This document shows positions 39,200-48,161 of a DNA stretch of 64,000 bases, one piece after another (position 1 is the first letter of the stretch; each line of letters opens with the position of its first letter). Source of the stretch: Nonomuraea jabiensis (GTDB taxonomy: Bacteria > Actinomycetota > Actinomycetes > Streptosporangiales > Streptosporangiaceae); NCBI RefSeq assembly GCF_014204795.1, contig NZ_JACHMB010000001.1, positions 2,728,001-2,792,000 of the forward strand. Direction: 5' to 3'. The notes beneath the pieces are model-generated. The model was not told the origin of the DNA. It saw only the letters and a program-made list of their open reading frames with translations, and ran no database searches. Made by a program: the position numbers and the translations under genes.

Positions 39200-39285
39200 C
39201 GCCACCCCGACCCACCGCCCGTAGCCCACCGCCCGTAGCCCGCAGCCCGTAGCCCGTAGCCCGCAACCCGTAGCCCACCGTCGCC
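39200..39285. repeat. Short tandem repeat of CCCGTAG/CCCGCAG units upstream of tilS
   Basis: At least eight imperfect copies of a 7-9 base unit (CCCGTAGCC, CCCGCAGCC, CCCGCAACC) run from about 39215 to 39280, mixed with CACCGCC spacers. The stretch ends about 35 bp before the tilS start codon on that strand, within the expected promoter or leader region. Confidence 0.75.
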
Positions 39286-39569
39286 GGGCGCCGGACTCCA
39301 CGGCACCACACCCCACCGACGCGGCGCTCCAAGGGCACCGGCTCCGGGCTCACCGCGCCTGCGTCGTCAGCCGCTCACCGCCCGCAGTGGTCATGCGGGC
39401 GCCCGCTGAGGGCACCCGCATGCCGGCGTTCACGGGTCCTGCGTCCGTCGCGCTGCTCACGAGGACGGAATGCCGATCTCACGCAGCTGCACCACGGGAC
39501 ACACCCGCACCACCCGGCCGCCTGGGCAGCCCGCTGGGCGGCCGCTGGTGTGAAGAGGCGGCCGGGAGG

Positions 39570-40646
39570 TCAGGCCGGGAGGGCCGGGGTGCCGATGACG
39601 CGGCTGATCCAGGCGTCCGGGTCCGAGATCTCCGCCGTCGTCGGAAGCGTCTCGGGAGAGGTCCAGATCTTGTTGAAGCCATCCATCCCCACCCGGTCCA
39701 CCACCTTCCGTACGAACGCCGACCCCTCCGCGTACTGCTTCATCTTGAGGTCGATCCCCAGCAGCCGCCGCACCGTACGGTCAAGGCGGGAGCCGCCCTC
39801 CCGGCGCTGGGCGAACTTGGCGCGGATGTCGCCCACCGAGGGCACCACGGACGGGCCCACCGCGTCCATGACGTAGTCGCCGTGCCCCTCCACCAGGGTC
39901 ATCACGGCCGTCAGACGGTCGAGGATCTCCTTCTGCCCCGGTGACTGGATGGCGTCGATGAGGTTGCCCTCCCCGCCGCGCACCACGTCGGCCACCGTGT
40001 CGGCGGCGTTGCGGAGGCGTTCGAGCAGCGTGGGCAGGTCGAGGTCGGAGGCGAGCAGGAACTCGGTCATCTGCGACCGGACGTATTCGCGCAGCCACGG
40101 CACACCCGTGAACTGCACCCGGTGCGTCTCCTCGTGCAGGCACACCCACAGGCGGAAGTCGTGCGGGTCGACGCCCATCTCGCGCTCGGCGTGGACGATG
40201 TTGGGGGCGACGAGCGTCAGCCGGCCCGTGGGCTCCTGGCCCGTGGGGTCGGGCGGGAGGAACAGCTCGTACTGCCCGAGGACCCGCGAGGCGAGGAAGG
40301 CCAGGACGGCCCCGACCTCGACGCCCGTGATGCGGGAGCCCACGGCGGTGACGATGGCGGGCGGCTGGTTCTCGCTGCTGCCCATGCGCTCCGTCAACGG
40401 CTCGAGCACCACGCGGAAGCCCTCGACGTTCGCCTTGATCCAGCCGGGCCGGTCGACGATGGTCGCGGCCTGCGGCGCGGCCTCCGTGTGAATCTTGGTG
40501 AACTCGCGCACGTGCCCCTCGGCCTCACGCGACAGGGTACGGAGCTCGGTGACGGCCTGCCTGGCCTCCTCCCGGCTCACTTGAGGACCGGGGCGCACCA
40601 GGCGCGTGCCGGTCGTGACGGCCAGATCCCAGTCGATCACCTGCAT
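39570..40646 (-). CDS. Zinc-dependent metalloprotease, DUF2342 family
   Basis: 358 aa. HEETH (in WVCLHEETHRVQFTG) is an HExxH zinc site, with the family segments VIDWDLAVTTGTRLVRPGPQ at the N-terminus and GHGDYVMDAVG in the middle. This actinobacterial family has sometimes been labelled as linked to F420 synthesis; its protease substrate is unknown. ATG at 40646 chosen; a GTG three codons earlier also exists. It precedes tilS on the same strand with ~400 bp between. Confidence 0.88.
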   Translation of the reverse strand: MQVIDWDLAVTTGTRLVRPGPQVSREEARQAVTELRTLSREAEGHVREFTKIHTEAAPQAATIVDRPGWIKANVEGFRVVLEPLTERMGSSENQPPAIVTAVGSRITGVEVGAVLAFLASRVLGQYELFLPPDPTGQEPTGRLTLVAPNIVHAEREMGVDPHDFRLWVCLHEETHRVQFTGVPWLREYVRSQMTEFLLASDLDLPTLLERLRNAADTVADVVRGGEGNLIDAIQSPGQKEILDRLTAVMTLVEGHGDYVMDAVGPSVVPSVGDIRAKFAQRREGGSRLDRTVRRLLGIDLKMKQYAEGSAFVRKVVDRVGMDGFNKIWTSPETLPTTAEISDPDAWISRVIGTPALPA

Positions 40647-40678
40647 ACCGTCCACCGTACGTGCTCGATGCCCAACCT

Positions 40679-40821
40679 GCGAAGGAGCGCCGGTGTCTGG
40701 ACTGAGGAGGGAGGGAGCGAAGCGACCGAGTGACGAAGGAAGACACCGGACCCCAGCGACTGAGCCGCGATCCGCAGGATCGCCATAAACACGCGAAGGA
40801 GCGCCGGTGTCTGGGCTGAGG
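40679..40821. repeat. Pair of 29-bp direct repeats with internal inverted repeats
   Basis: GCGAAGGAGCGCCGGTGTCT and the next nine bases occur at 40679-40707 and 40793-40821 with one mismatch. Between them AGACACCGG (40741-40749) is the complement of the CCGGTGTCT inside both copies, so either can form a stem. It fills the gap between dacB and the metalloprotease. It looks like a REP-type intergenic repeat. Confidence 0.75.
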
Positions 40822-40841
40822 CGTGGGCCTTAGGAGCGTGG

Positions 40842-42263
40842 TCAGGACCTTGCCACGATGGCGGCGAGGCGGTCGAGTACGGGTTCGGCCGTGGCCGGGA
40901 CGCGGTCCGCCATGAAGGCGAACGTCACCAGCCGCCCGTCCTTCGTGGTCGCCATGCCCGCCAGCGTGTTGACGTTGTTCAGCGTGCCGGTCTTGGCCCG
41001 GACGAGCCCGACCTCCCCCCTGCTGTCGCTGCCCGTGAACCGCCGCCCGTTCCCCAGCGTGCCGGAGAAGCCCGCGATCGGCATGCCGGAGGCGATGGCG
41101 TGCAGGTTGGGCTGGCTCGGGGAGCCGGACATGGCGATCAGCTTGGCAAGGGCGCCGGGGCTGATGCGGTTGCGGGTGGACAGGCCGCTGCCGTCGGAGA
41201 GCGAGATCCCCTGCGCGGCCCCCAGCCGCTGGAGCACCGCCACCACGGCCTTGGTGCCCCCTTCGAACGACGCCTCCTGGCCCTCCTTGATGGCGACATG
41301 CCTGGCCAGGGCCTCGGCCAGGTCGTTGTCGCTCCGGGTGAGCGCGTGCTCGACGAGGGAGTAGAGCGGGGCGGAGTCCACCCGGCCCAGCTCCGGGGCG
41401 CCCGCGGGGGCCTTGCCGGGCTTCACGGACCTGGAGACCGTGATCCCCTGCTTGGCCAGCAGCTTGGCGAAGGCCGCGGCGGCGTACTGGGGCGGGTTGG
41501 AGACCCGGGGCTGGTGGAAGCGCGGGTTCTGGCGGCCTTCGTCCATGGTCAGGGCGTAGACGGGCGCGACCTCGCCGTCCGGGACGTAGTTCGGCTTCCA
41601 GCCGGGGGCGATCGGCGAACCGACGAACAACGAGGTGTCGTACGAAAGAGTGATTTTTCGAAGGTTTTGCGACTTGAGGGTGGCGGCCGTGCGGGCCGCC
41701 AGGGTGGCCAGGCTCGCCTGCTTCGGGTACGTCGGTTTCGCCGACGGGCCGGCCAGCATCGGGTCGCCGCCCCCGACCAGGACGGCCGTGCCCGGCTTCG
41801 CGCCCTGGACGACCCTGGTGGACAGCCGCGTGTCCGGGCCGAGGGAGGCCAGGGCCGCGGAACACGTGACGACCTTGGTGGTCGAGGCCGGGACGATGGG
41901 GGTGTCGGCGTTGGCGGCGAAAATCCGTTCGCCGGTGGCCGCGTCGATCACCACCGCGCCCACGTGTGAGCCGAGCGCTTCGTCACCCAGGGCACTGGTG
42001 AGCTGGCGCGTCAAAGTACCCTTAGTCGGGAGAGGTCCGCCCCCTGACTTCACCGAAAGCTGGGCCAGCACAGGCCCCGAGGTGACCACGGGGACGGAGG
42101 GAGACCCTTCCGGCGGGGACGCCGTCGGCTTGGTCGGTGGAGACTGCCTCGTCAACGCGCCCAGGCTGAAGTCGGTGGTCATCGCGTAAACGCCGATGAC
42201 GATCGTCAGGGCCTGCAGCACGGCGAGAGTGGTCAACATCACCCACCGGTCGTGCCGCGCCAC
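40842..42263 (-). CDS. dacB: D-alanyl-D-alanine carboxypeptidase/endopeptidase (PBP4/DacB type)
   Basis: 473 aa, GTG start with GAGAGG upstream. An N-terminal membrane segment (about 9-28) is followed by a low-complexity Pro/Ser spacer. The S13 serine-peptidase motifs are present: SxxK in PASTTKVVT, S-x-N in RSDNDLAEAL and KTG in RAKTGTLNN. It trims or cleaves peptidoglycan cross-links outside the membrane. Its place beside tilS and ppa is conserved. The 3' end shares the REP-like gap. Confidence 0.94.
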   Translation of the reverse strand: MARHDRWVMLTTLAVLQALTIVIGVYAMTTDFSLGALTRQSPPTKPTASPPEGSPSVPVVTSGPVLAQLSVKSGGGPLPTKGTLTRQLTSALGDEALGSHVGAVVIDAATGERIFAANADTPIVPASTTKVVTCSAALASLGPDTRLSTRVVQGAKPGTAVLVGGGDPMLAGPSAKPTYPKQASLATLAARTAATLKSQNLRKITLSYDTSLFVGSPIAPGWKPNYVPDGEVAPVYALTMDEGRQNPRFHQPRVSNPPQYAAAAFAKLLAKQGITVSRSVKPGKAPAGAPELGRVDSAPLYSLVEHALTRSDNDLAEALARHVAIKEGQEASFEGGTKAVVAVLQRLGAAQGISLSDGSGLSTRNRISPGALAKLIAMSGSPSQPNLHAIASGMPIAGFSGTLGNGRRFTGSDSRGEVGLVRAKTGTLNNVNTLAGMATTKDGRLVTFAFMADRVPATAEPVLDRLAAIVARS

Positions 42264-42400
42264 GTCGTCTGCCTCTCTCCTGTGTTCGCCTACGAGACAT
42301 TAACGCCCAACCGGGGGTTCCCGGGGGCTTGAGTGCGGGAGACGAAGCCGAACCAGGCGTTGCCCGGTGAAGCGGAATCGGCCCATGAGAAAGGACCGCG

Positions 42401-42892
42401 GTGGAGTTCGACGTCGTCGTTGAGATTCCGAAGGGGAATCGGAACAAGTACGAAGTGGACCACGAGACCGGGAAGATCAGGCTCGACAGGCTCCTGTTCA
42501 CCTCCACGCAGTATCCCGCCGACTACGGCTTCATCGAGAACACCCTCGGCGAGGACGGCGACCCGCTGGACGCGCTGGTGCTGCTGCAGGAGCCCACGTT
42601 CCCCGGGTGCTACATCACCTGCCGGGCGGTGGGCATGTTCAGGATGACGGACGAGAAGGGCGGCGACGACAAGGTCCTCTGCGTCCCCTCGACCGACCCG
42701 CGGATGCACCACATCCAGGACATCCATCACGTGTCGGAGTTCGACCGCCTGGAGATCCAGCACTTCTTCGAGGTCTACAAGGACCTGGAGCCGGGCAAGT
42801 CCGTCGAGGGCGCCAACTGGGTCGGCCGCATCGAGGCCGAGGCCGAGATCGAGCGCTCCTTCCGCCGGGCCAAGGAGGAGGGTCACCACTGA
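42401..42892 (+). CDS. ppa: Inorganic pyrophosphatase
   Basis: 163 aa, GTG with AAAGGA upstream. It hydrolyses pyrophosphate to drive biosynthesis forward. Family I motifs: [41 protein letters not shown] with the metal-binding Asp residues, and [13 protein letters not shown]. Length and sequence are normal. It ends four bases before the convergent NlpC/P60 gene, with no space for a terminator. Confidence 0.97.
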   Translation: MEFDVVVEIPKGNRNKYEVDHETGKIRLDRLLFTSTQYPADYGFIENTLGEDGDPLDALVLLQEPTFPGCYITCRAVGMFRMTDEKGGDDKVLCVPSTDPRMHHIQDIHHVSEFDRLEIQHFFEVYKDLEPGKSVEGANWVGRIEAEAEIERSFRRAKEEGHH

Positions 42893-42896
42893 CCCC

Positions 42897-44000
42897 TCAG
42901 CGGGGCCTGGTGGCGCCCACCAGGTCCCCGCGCCAGATCGAGGCGACCCGTACGACGTCGCCGGTCTGCGGCGCGTGCACCATCTGGCCGTTGCCGACGT
43001 AGATCCCGACGTGGTGGATGGTGCCCGGGTCGCTGCTGACGTAGCCGAAGAACAGCAGGTCGCCCCGTCTGAGCTGGTCCAGTGGCACGTGCGGGCCCGA
43101 GGTCCACTGGGTGCCCGTCCAGTGGTCCAGCTGTACGCCCACCTTCTCCCAGGCCCGCATCACGAGCCCTGAGCAGTCGTACGTGTCCGGTCCCGCGGCC
43201 GCCCACACGTACGGCTTGCCCAGCTGGGTGAGCGCCCAGTTGGCCGCCACGTCCCCCATGGCCGAGCCACCGGTAGCCGCGTTCTGCAGTGCCGCGGCCC
43301 GCTGCCTGGCCAGCAGCTCCGCGCGGGTGCGCGCCGCGTCCACCCGGCGCTGGAGGACCACCGTACGGGCCCGCAGCCGCGTCGTCTCCTGCCGCTGCCG
43401 GGCCACCGCCTGCTCGGCCACGGTCTTGGCCACCGCGACCCGCTCCGAGAGGACCCGGTGGGCGGCGTAGGCGTTCGCGGCCTGCGTACGCAGGATGGCG
43501 GCTACCTCCTGCGCGTCGCGCAGGCTGCCGAGGATCGCCGACTGCTCGCTCCTCATCTGCGCCAGCAGGCCCGCCCTGCGCAGAACGCCCTCCCTGTCGC
43601 CCTGATCGACGAGCATGCTGACGACCGGGGTCATCAGCCCCAGCCCGCCGTAGCTCTGCGCCGCCAGCAGCGCGACGGCCTGCCTGGCCCGCTCGACCTC
43701 CGCGTCCGCCGCCGCCAGCCGCGCCCTGGCCTGCGCGTACGTCTGGTCGGCCTGCTGGAGCCTGACCAGCTCGCCGTTGTACGCCTCCACCAGCCGCTCC
43801 ACCGCGGCCGCCATTCCGTCCAACCGCGCCTGCGCCGTGGCCAGCTGGGCACTGGCCGCCCCCAGCTCCCTCGAACGGACTTGCGCGGCCTGCCGGGCCT
43901 TGCGCACCTCCCGCGAGGAGGGGACGGGGTCGGCCACGACGGGCGGGCACAGAGCGACGACCAGGCAGCACGCGAGGAGCCCGGCCCGGAATGCGCGCAT
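42897..44000 (-). CDS. Secreted NlpC/P60 peptidoglycan hydrolase with coiled coil (second copy)
   Basis: 367 aa; ATG at 44000 with GGGGGGACCA. Signal peptide about 1-23 (LLACCLVVALCPPVVA), a long coiled coil (about 28-225) with repeated RQ/AE heptads, then an NlpC/P60 domain: catalytic Cys in YDCSGLVMRAW, His in HHVGIYVGNGQMVHAP. It is a structural twin of the riboswitch-controlled enzyme but has no c-di-AMP motif in front, so the two respond to different signals. Confidence 0.92.
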   Translation of the reverse strand: MRAFRAGLLACCLVVALCPPVVADPVPSSREVRKARQAAQVRSRELGAASAQLATAQARLDGMAAAVERLVEAYNGELVRLQQADQTYAQARARLAAADAEVERARQAVALLAAQSYGGLGLMTPVVSMLVDQGDREGVLRRAGLLAQMRSEQSAILGSLRDAQEVAAILRTQAANAYAAHRVLSERVAVAKTVAEQAVARQRQETTRLRARTVVLQRRVDAARTRAELLARQRAAALQNAATGGSAMGDVAANWALTQLGKPYVWAAAGPDTYDCSGLVMRAWEKVGVQLDHWTGTQWTSGPHVPLDQLRRGDLLFFGYVSSDPGTIHHVGIYVGNGQMVHAPQTGDVVRVASIWRGDLVGATRPR

Positions 44001-44105
44001 TGGTCCCCCCGGAAACACATGGTTACTCTATGCACACAGTTCCCGGCAATTCACTCACGTAACGTGATCGGCCCACGCGGATTCAGGCAATGGAGGGGTT
44101 GGAGG

Positions 44106-45524
44106 TCAGCCGGCGGTGCTGGTGGGTGAGGGGGCGTCCGTGGGGGTCGGTGATGTGGGCGGAGTGGGGGTCTGGGTGGGGGTCTGGGCTGGGGTGGGGG
44201 TCGGGGTGGGGCAGGGGGTGCGGGTGCGGGGGACGGATGGTGGGGGGTTGGCCGGGGGCGGGTCCTTGGGTGGGCCGCCTGCCGGTGGCCGGTGTGTCGG
44301 CGGGACCGGTGGAGGTGGGGGGAGGTACGTCGGGGGTTCCCAGTCCGGGGACCGAGGAGGGCCGGAGCGGTCACGGGAGGAGGGCGCGTCGCCGGCCGGC
44401 GGGGTGCGTTCGGAGTCGCGGACGGGCGCGACGGACGGCACCAGCATCGGGACGCCGGTGACCCTGATCGGACGGGTGGTCCTGCTGTCCAGGACGGGAT
44501 CGCCCGTCACCACCACGTCCGGAGGGTCGGAGCGCCAGGGCACGCGGATGGCGGGCGGCTCACCCGTGGCCGGGAACGCGGCCGTCGCCACCCCCGACAC
44601 CCCGCCCCCCTCCGTCTCGAGCTGCTGCAGGATCAGCGCTACCGCCACCACGGCCGCGACCGCCGCCAGCGCGCCTGCCAGCGCCTTAGGCCACCTTCGA
44701 GCGTTCTTGTCCGCGGGAACGGGAAATCCGGCGGCGCCCAGGTTGCCCGTACGTCTGGCGACGTAACGGCGGTACGGCAGGAGTTCGGGGTCGACGAAGC
44801 AGCTCATCACCCGCAGCCGGAGCGCGTCGGGCAGGGTCTGCTGGGGCAGCAGGCCGAGGACCTTGGCGGGCGACACCTCGCGGTTGCGGTGCGGCGCGCA
44901 GGTCTCGCAGCGCCGCAGGTGCCGGACCAGGCTCTCGCGCATCTCCTGGGTCAGTTCGCCGGAGAAGCCGGCCAGGATCGCGGCCCGCTGCGGGCAGTCG
45001 TACGGGCCCTTCAAGGCGAGGATCTCGGCGGTGATCGCGTCGCGCAGCCGCTCGCGCGCCCCCTCCAGCACCTGCTCGACCTGCCGCGTCCCCAGCACCT
45101 GGGCCAGCTCGGGCGCGGGCAGCGAGTGCCGGTACGTGAGCTCCAGGGCCTCGCGGTCGGCGACGGGCAGGCTGTGGACGGCGTTCCAGGCCATGACCCG
45201 CAGGTCGGCGTCGGCCTCGTCGCGCGGTGGCGGCGCCTTGGCCAGGGCTTCGGCGGACCCCGGCGGCGCGGCGGCCCGGCGGCGCAGGCACTCCGCGCGG
45301 GCCAGCGCGTACAGCCAGGCGCGCAGCCGGTCGGGGTCGGCCAGCGCGCCCACGTGCGCCTCAGCCGCGATGAGGGTGTCACGGAGCGCCACCTGGGCGC
45401 TGTCCGCGTTCAGCAGGAGGGACCAGCAGTAGCGGTAGACGCTCTCCGCGTACGTGTCATAGAGCGCGGCGAGCGCGCCGGGATCACGGGCGCGGAGGGC
45501 TTCGACCAGGACGCGGTCATTCAT
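44106..45524 (-). CDS. ECF-sigma-like protein fused to a zinc-finger segment, a membrane helix and a Pro/Thr-rich tail
   Basis: 472 aa. Residues ~5-165 resemble sigma region 2 and 4 (LVEALRARDPGALAALYDTYAESVYRYC, then LTYRHSLPAPELAQVLG). Residues ~175-220 hold H202-x3-C206-x2-C209, the zinc motif of anti-sigma factors. One transmembrane helix (279-300) precedes a ~170-residue tail of Pro, Thr and Ser, ending in TPTPTP-type repeats, expected outside. Sigma, anti-sigma-like and membrane parts thus lie in one protein. ATG at 45524 has no Shine-Dalgarno; a TACCTT lies seven bases before it. Confidence 0.8.
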   Translation of the reverse strand: MNDRVLVEALRARDPGALAALYDTYAESVYRYCWSLLLNADSAQVALRDTLIAAEAHVGALADPDRLRAWLYALARAECLRRRAAAPPGSAEALAKAPPPRDEADADLRVMAWNAVHSLPVADREALELTYRHSLPAPELAQVLGTRQVEQVLEGARERLRDAITAEILALKGPYDCPQRAAILAGFSGELTQEMRESLVRHLRRCETCAPHRNREVSPAKVLGLLPQQTLPDALRLRVMSCFVDPELLPYRRYVARRTGNLGAAGFPVPADKNARRWPKALAGALAAVAAVVAVALILQQLETEGGGVSGVATAAFPATGEPPAIRVPWRSDPPDVVVTGDPVLDSRTTRPIRVTGVPMLVPSVAPVRDSERTPPAGDAPSSRDRSGPPRSPDWEPPTYLPPPPPVPPTHRPPAGGPPKDPPPANPPPSVPRTRTPCPTPTPTPAQTPTQTPTPPTSPTPTDAPSPTSTAG

Positions 45525-45608
45525 ATGACCGAAGGTAATTGATTGGTAACTAGTAGTTCTACCGCTTTCGGGGTGTCGGTATAACAACGCCTTTGGATTT
45601 TACCCAAT

Positions 45609-46418
45609 TCATTGTTTATGCTCCGACACGACCTGTGTGCTCCGGTCTACCGCGAATGGCTCCGTCACCGGCTTGACGGTGTGGACCGGCGCGGCTCCGG
45701 CGAGTGCCAGCTCCTCGTAGGGACGGCCGGTCGAGCCCCAGGTCCTGGCCGTGATGTCGGTCCTCGCGACCTTCGTCCCTTGGGGCAGCCCTGACACGGT
45801 GAGGATGAATCGCGGCGGACTTCCGGTTTTGACGTCGTCCACGAATGTGCTCCCGCCGCCGAGGAGTTTGCCCGCTTTGTCGCGCAGCAGCGCGTTCACG
45901 ACGAGGCTGCTGGCCGACATTTGATAGGGATTGCCGACATATCCAGTAATAAGGTATGAGCCGTCTTTCTGGGGCAATGTCTGAACTCGGCTGATAGGGA
46001 ACCGCTGGAACGCGGACGGAATCCGCGCCGCCGCCCGCCAGCGCGCGGGACGGTACTGGATCGTCACCTTCGCCGGCTTCTCGGAAGCGGTGGCCTGGCC
46101 GGTGAAGGCCAGCGACCCGCCTGGCGGCACGGCGTCGAGCGGCTGGTCCATCCTGACCACCTCGGTGCCCTTGGCGTCGTGTCCGACGATCGTGGCCACC
46201 ACGTGCTCGCCGAAGTGCCACGGGTTGGCGTTGCTGAGCACACCCGCCCAGGTGACGGCGTACCCGTCGGCGGATTTGACGATATTGGAGACCTGCTCCT
46301 TGAGCGCAAGGGGCTTGAGCTCTTGCACGGGTCGTTTCTCGTTCGCGCACCCGGAGAGGCAGATCGCCCCGAGTGCGCAGAGTGCGAGCAGGCTGACGGT
46401 TCGGCTGCGCGGGATCAC
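45609..46418 (-). CDS. Lipoprotein of unknown function
   Basis: 269 aa from a GTG at 46418. The lipoprotein signal VSLLALCALGAICLSGC ends in a clean lipobox with the Cys anchor near residue 24. The mature part contains TWAGVLSNANPWHFGEHVVATIVG and TGQATASEKPAKVTIQY, a beta-rich pattern like FxLYD/DUF-type extracellular domains. Start choice is by the signal peptide; no ribosome-binding site is visible, and an upstream extension of 20 codons is possible. It lies just downstream of an ABC-F gene on the same strand. Confidence 0.65.
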   Translation of the reverse strand: MIPRSRTVSLLALCALGAICLSGCANEKRPVQELKPLALKEQVSNIVKSADGYAVTWAGVLSNANPWHFGEHVVATIVGHDAKGTEVVRMDQPLDAVPPGGSLAFTGQATASEKPAKVTIQYRPARWRAAARIPSAFQRFPISRVQTLPQKDGSYLITGYVGNPYQMSASSLVVNALLRDKAGKLLGGGSTFVDDVKTGSPPRFILTVSGLPQGTKVARTDITARTWGSTGRPYEELALAGAAPVHTVKPVTEPFAVDRSTQVVSEHKQ

Positions 46419-46482
46419 TTTGCCGTGATAACCCGTGCATGGGCACGGCTGGCAGATGACACGCGCCAGGCGTACCAACTCT

Positions 46483-48093
46483 TTAACGGGGACGTACGAC
46501 CCTGGCCTCGTCCCAAACCGGCTCGGACGACTCGTAGACCGTGCCGTCGGAGCCGAAGACCAGGTAGCGGTCGAAGTCGGCGGCGAACCAGCGGTCGTGG
46601 GTGACCGCCAGGACCGTGCCGTCGAACGCGTCGAGGCCCGCCTGCAGCGCCTCCGCGCTGGCCAGGTCGAGGTTGTCGGTCGGCTCGTCGAGCAGCAGCA
46701 GCGTGGCCCCGGACAGTTCGAGCAGCAGGATCTGCAGCCGGGCCTGCTGCCCGCCGGAGAGCGTGTCGAACCGCTGCTCGGCGATCAGCCCCGCCAGCTC
46801 GTAGCGGGCCAGCGTCTTCATGGCCTCGTTCTTGAGCTTGGCGTGCTCGGTCATGACGATCTCGACCGGGGTGCGGCCGAGCAGGTCGGGCCTGGCGTGC
46901 GTCTGGGCGAAGTGGCCGGGGACCACGCGGGCGCCGAGCTTGGCGACCCCCTCGTGGTTGATCGGCTCTCCGGCCAGCAGGCGCAGGAAGTGGGACTTGC
47001 CCGAGCCGTTGGAGCCGAGCACCGCGACGCGCTCGCCGTACCAGACCTCCAGGTCGAACGGGCGCATGAGGCCGGTGAGCTCGAGCCCCTCGCAGGTGAT
47101 CGCGCGCTTGCCGGTGCGGCCGCCCCTGAGGCGCATCTTGATGTTCTGGTCGTTGGGCGGCGTCTCGGGCGGGCCCGCCTCCACGAACTTGCGCAACCGG
47201 GTCTGGGCGGCGTGGTAGGCGGCGGCCATGCCGTCGTTGTATCGCGCCTTGTTCTTGAGCATGTTGACCAGGGCCTTGAGCTTGGCGTGCTCTTCGTCCC
47301 AGCGCCTGCGCAGCTCGTCGAGGCGTTCGTTGCGGGCCTTGCGGGCCTCGGCGTACGTGCCGAACCCGCCGCCGTGGATCCAGATGTTGCCGGACTCGAC
47401 GGTCACGATGCGGTCGGCCGCGTTGGCCAGGAGCTGGCGGTCGTGGCTGACCAGCAGCACGGTCTTGGGCGTCTCCCTGAGCTGCTGCTCCAGCCACTCC
47501 TTGCCGGGGACGTCGAGGTAGTTGTCGGGCTCGTCGAGCAGCAGCGTCTGGTCGGGGCCGCGCAGCAGCGCCTCCAGGACGAGCCGCTTCTGCTCGCCGC
47601 CGGACAGCGTGGACACGTCCCGATATTTCACCCTTTCGTACGGGACGCCGAGCGCGGCCACCGTACACGTGTCCCACAACACCTCGATGTCGTAGCCACC
47701 CGCGTCGGTGTAGTCGCTGATGGCCTGCGCGTAACGCATCTGCGTCTTCTCGTCGTCGCGCTCCATCATGACCAGCTCGGCCTCGTCGAGCCGCTCGGCC
47801 GCCGCGCGCACCGCCGGGGGCGCGACGCCGAGCAGCAGGTCGCGCACGCTGCTCCCGTCGCGCACGCTGCCGATGAACTGCCGCATCACGCCCAGCCCGC
47901 CGGAGCTCGCCACGCTGCCGTCGACGGGCTGGAGGTCACCGGCGATCAGCCGCATGAGCGTGGTCTTGCCCGCGCCGTTGGGCCCGACGAGCGCCGCCTT
48001 GACGCCTTCGCCGATCCGGAAGGACACGTCGTTGAGCAGGGGCCGCCCGTCGGGCAGCACGTACGTGAGATGTCCTACTTCGACGTGGCCCAT
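46483..48093 (-). CDS. ABC-F family ATP-binding protein
   Basis: 536 aa with two ATP-binding cassettes and no membrane segment. First site: VGPNGAGKTTL, signature LSGGEQKRL, DEPDNYLD. Second: LGSNGSGKSHFL, signature LSGGQQARL, DEPTDNLD. The linker between them (about 255-300, RRRWDEEHAKLKALVNMLKNK) is the helical arm of ABC-F proteins that act on ribosomes. Members protect ribosomes from antibiotics or regulate translation; which applies here cannot be told. Not a transporter. Confidence 0.93.
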   Translation of the reverse strand: MGHVEVGHLTYVLPDGRPLLNDVSFRIGEGVKAALVGPNGAGKTTLMRLIAGDLQPVDGSVASSGGLGVMRQFIGSVRDGSSVRDLLLGVAPPAVRAAAERLDEAELVMMERDDEKTQMRYAQAISDYTDAGGYDIEVLWDTCTVAALGVPYERVKYRDVSTLSGGEQKRLVLEALLRGPDQTLLLDEPDNYLDVPGKEWLEQQLRETPKTVLLVSHDRQLLANAADRIVTVESGNIWIHGGGFGTYAEARKARNERLDELRRRWDEEHAKLKALVNMLKNKARYNDGMAAAYHAAQTRLRKFVEAGPPETPPNDQNIKMRLRGGRTGKRAITCEGLELTGLMRPFDLEVWYGERVAVLGSNGSGKSHFLRLLAGEPINHEGVAKLGARVVPGHFAQTHARPDLLGRTPVEIVMTEHAKLKNEAMKTLARYELAGLIAEQRFDTLSGGQQARLQILLLELSGATLLLLDEPTDNLDLASAEALQAGLDAFDGTVLAVTHDRWFAADFDRYLVFGSDGTVYESSEPVWDEARVVRPR

Positions 48094-48161
48094 CCCGGCA
48101 GGCTACCGGGCCCCTTCGGGCGCGGTCACCACATTTTCCGTCCTCGAAGAGGCGGTCCGTG

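Noticed and set aside
44106..44420. Repeat-driven mobile element at the end of the sigma-like gene
   Set aside because: The G-rich repeats are codons for Pro/Thr in the tail; no inverted ends or transposase.
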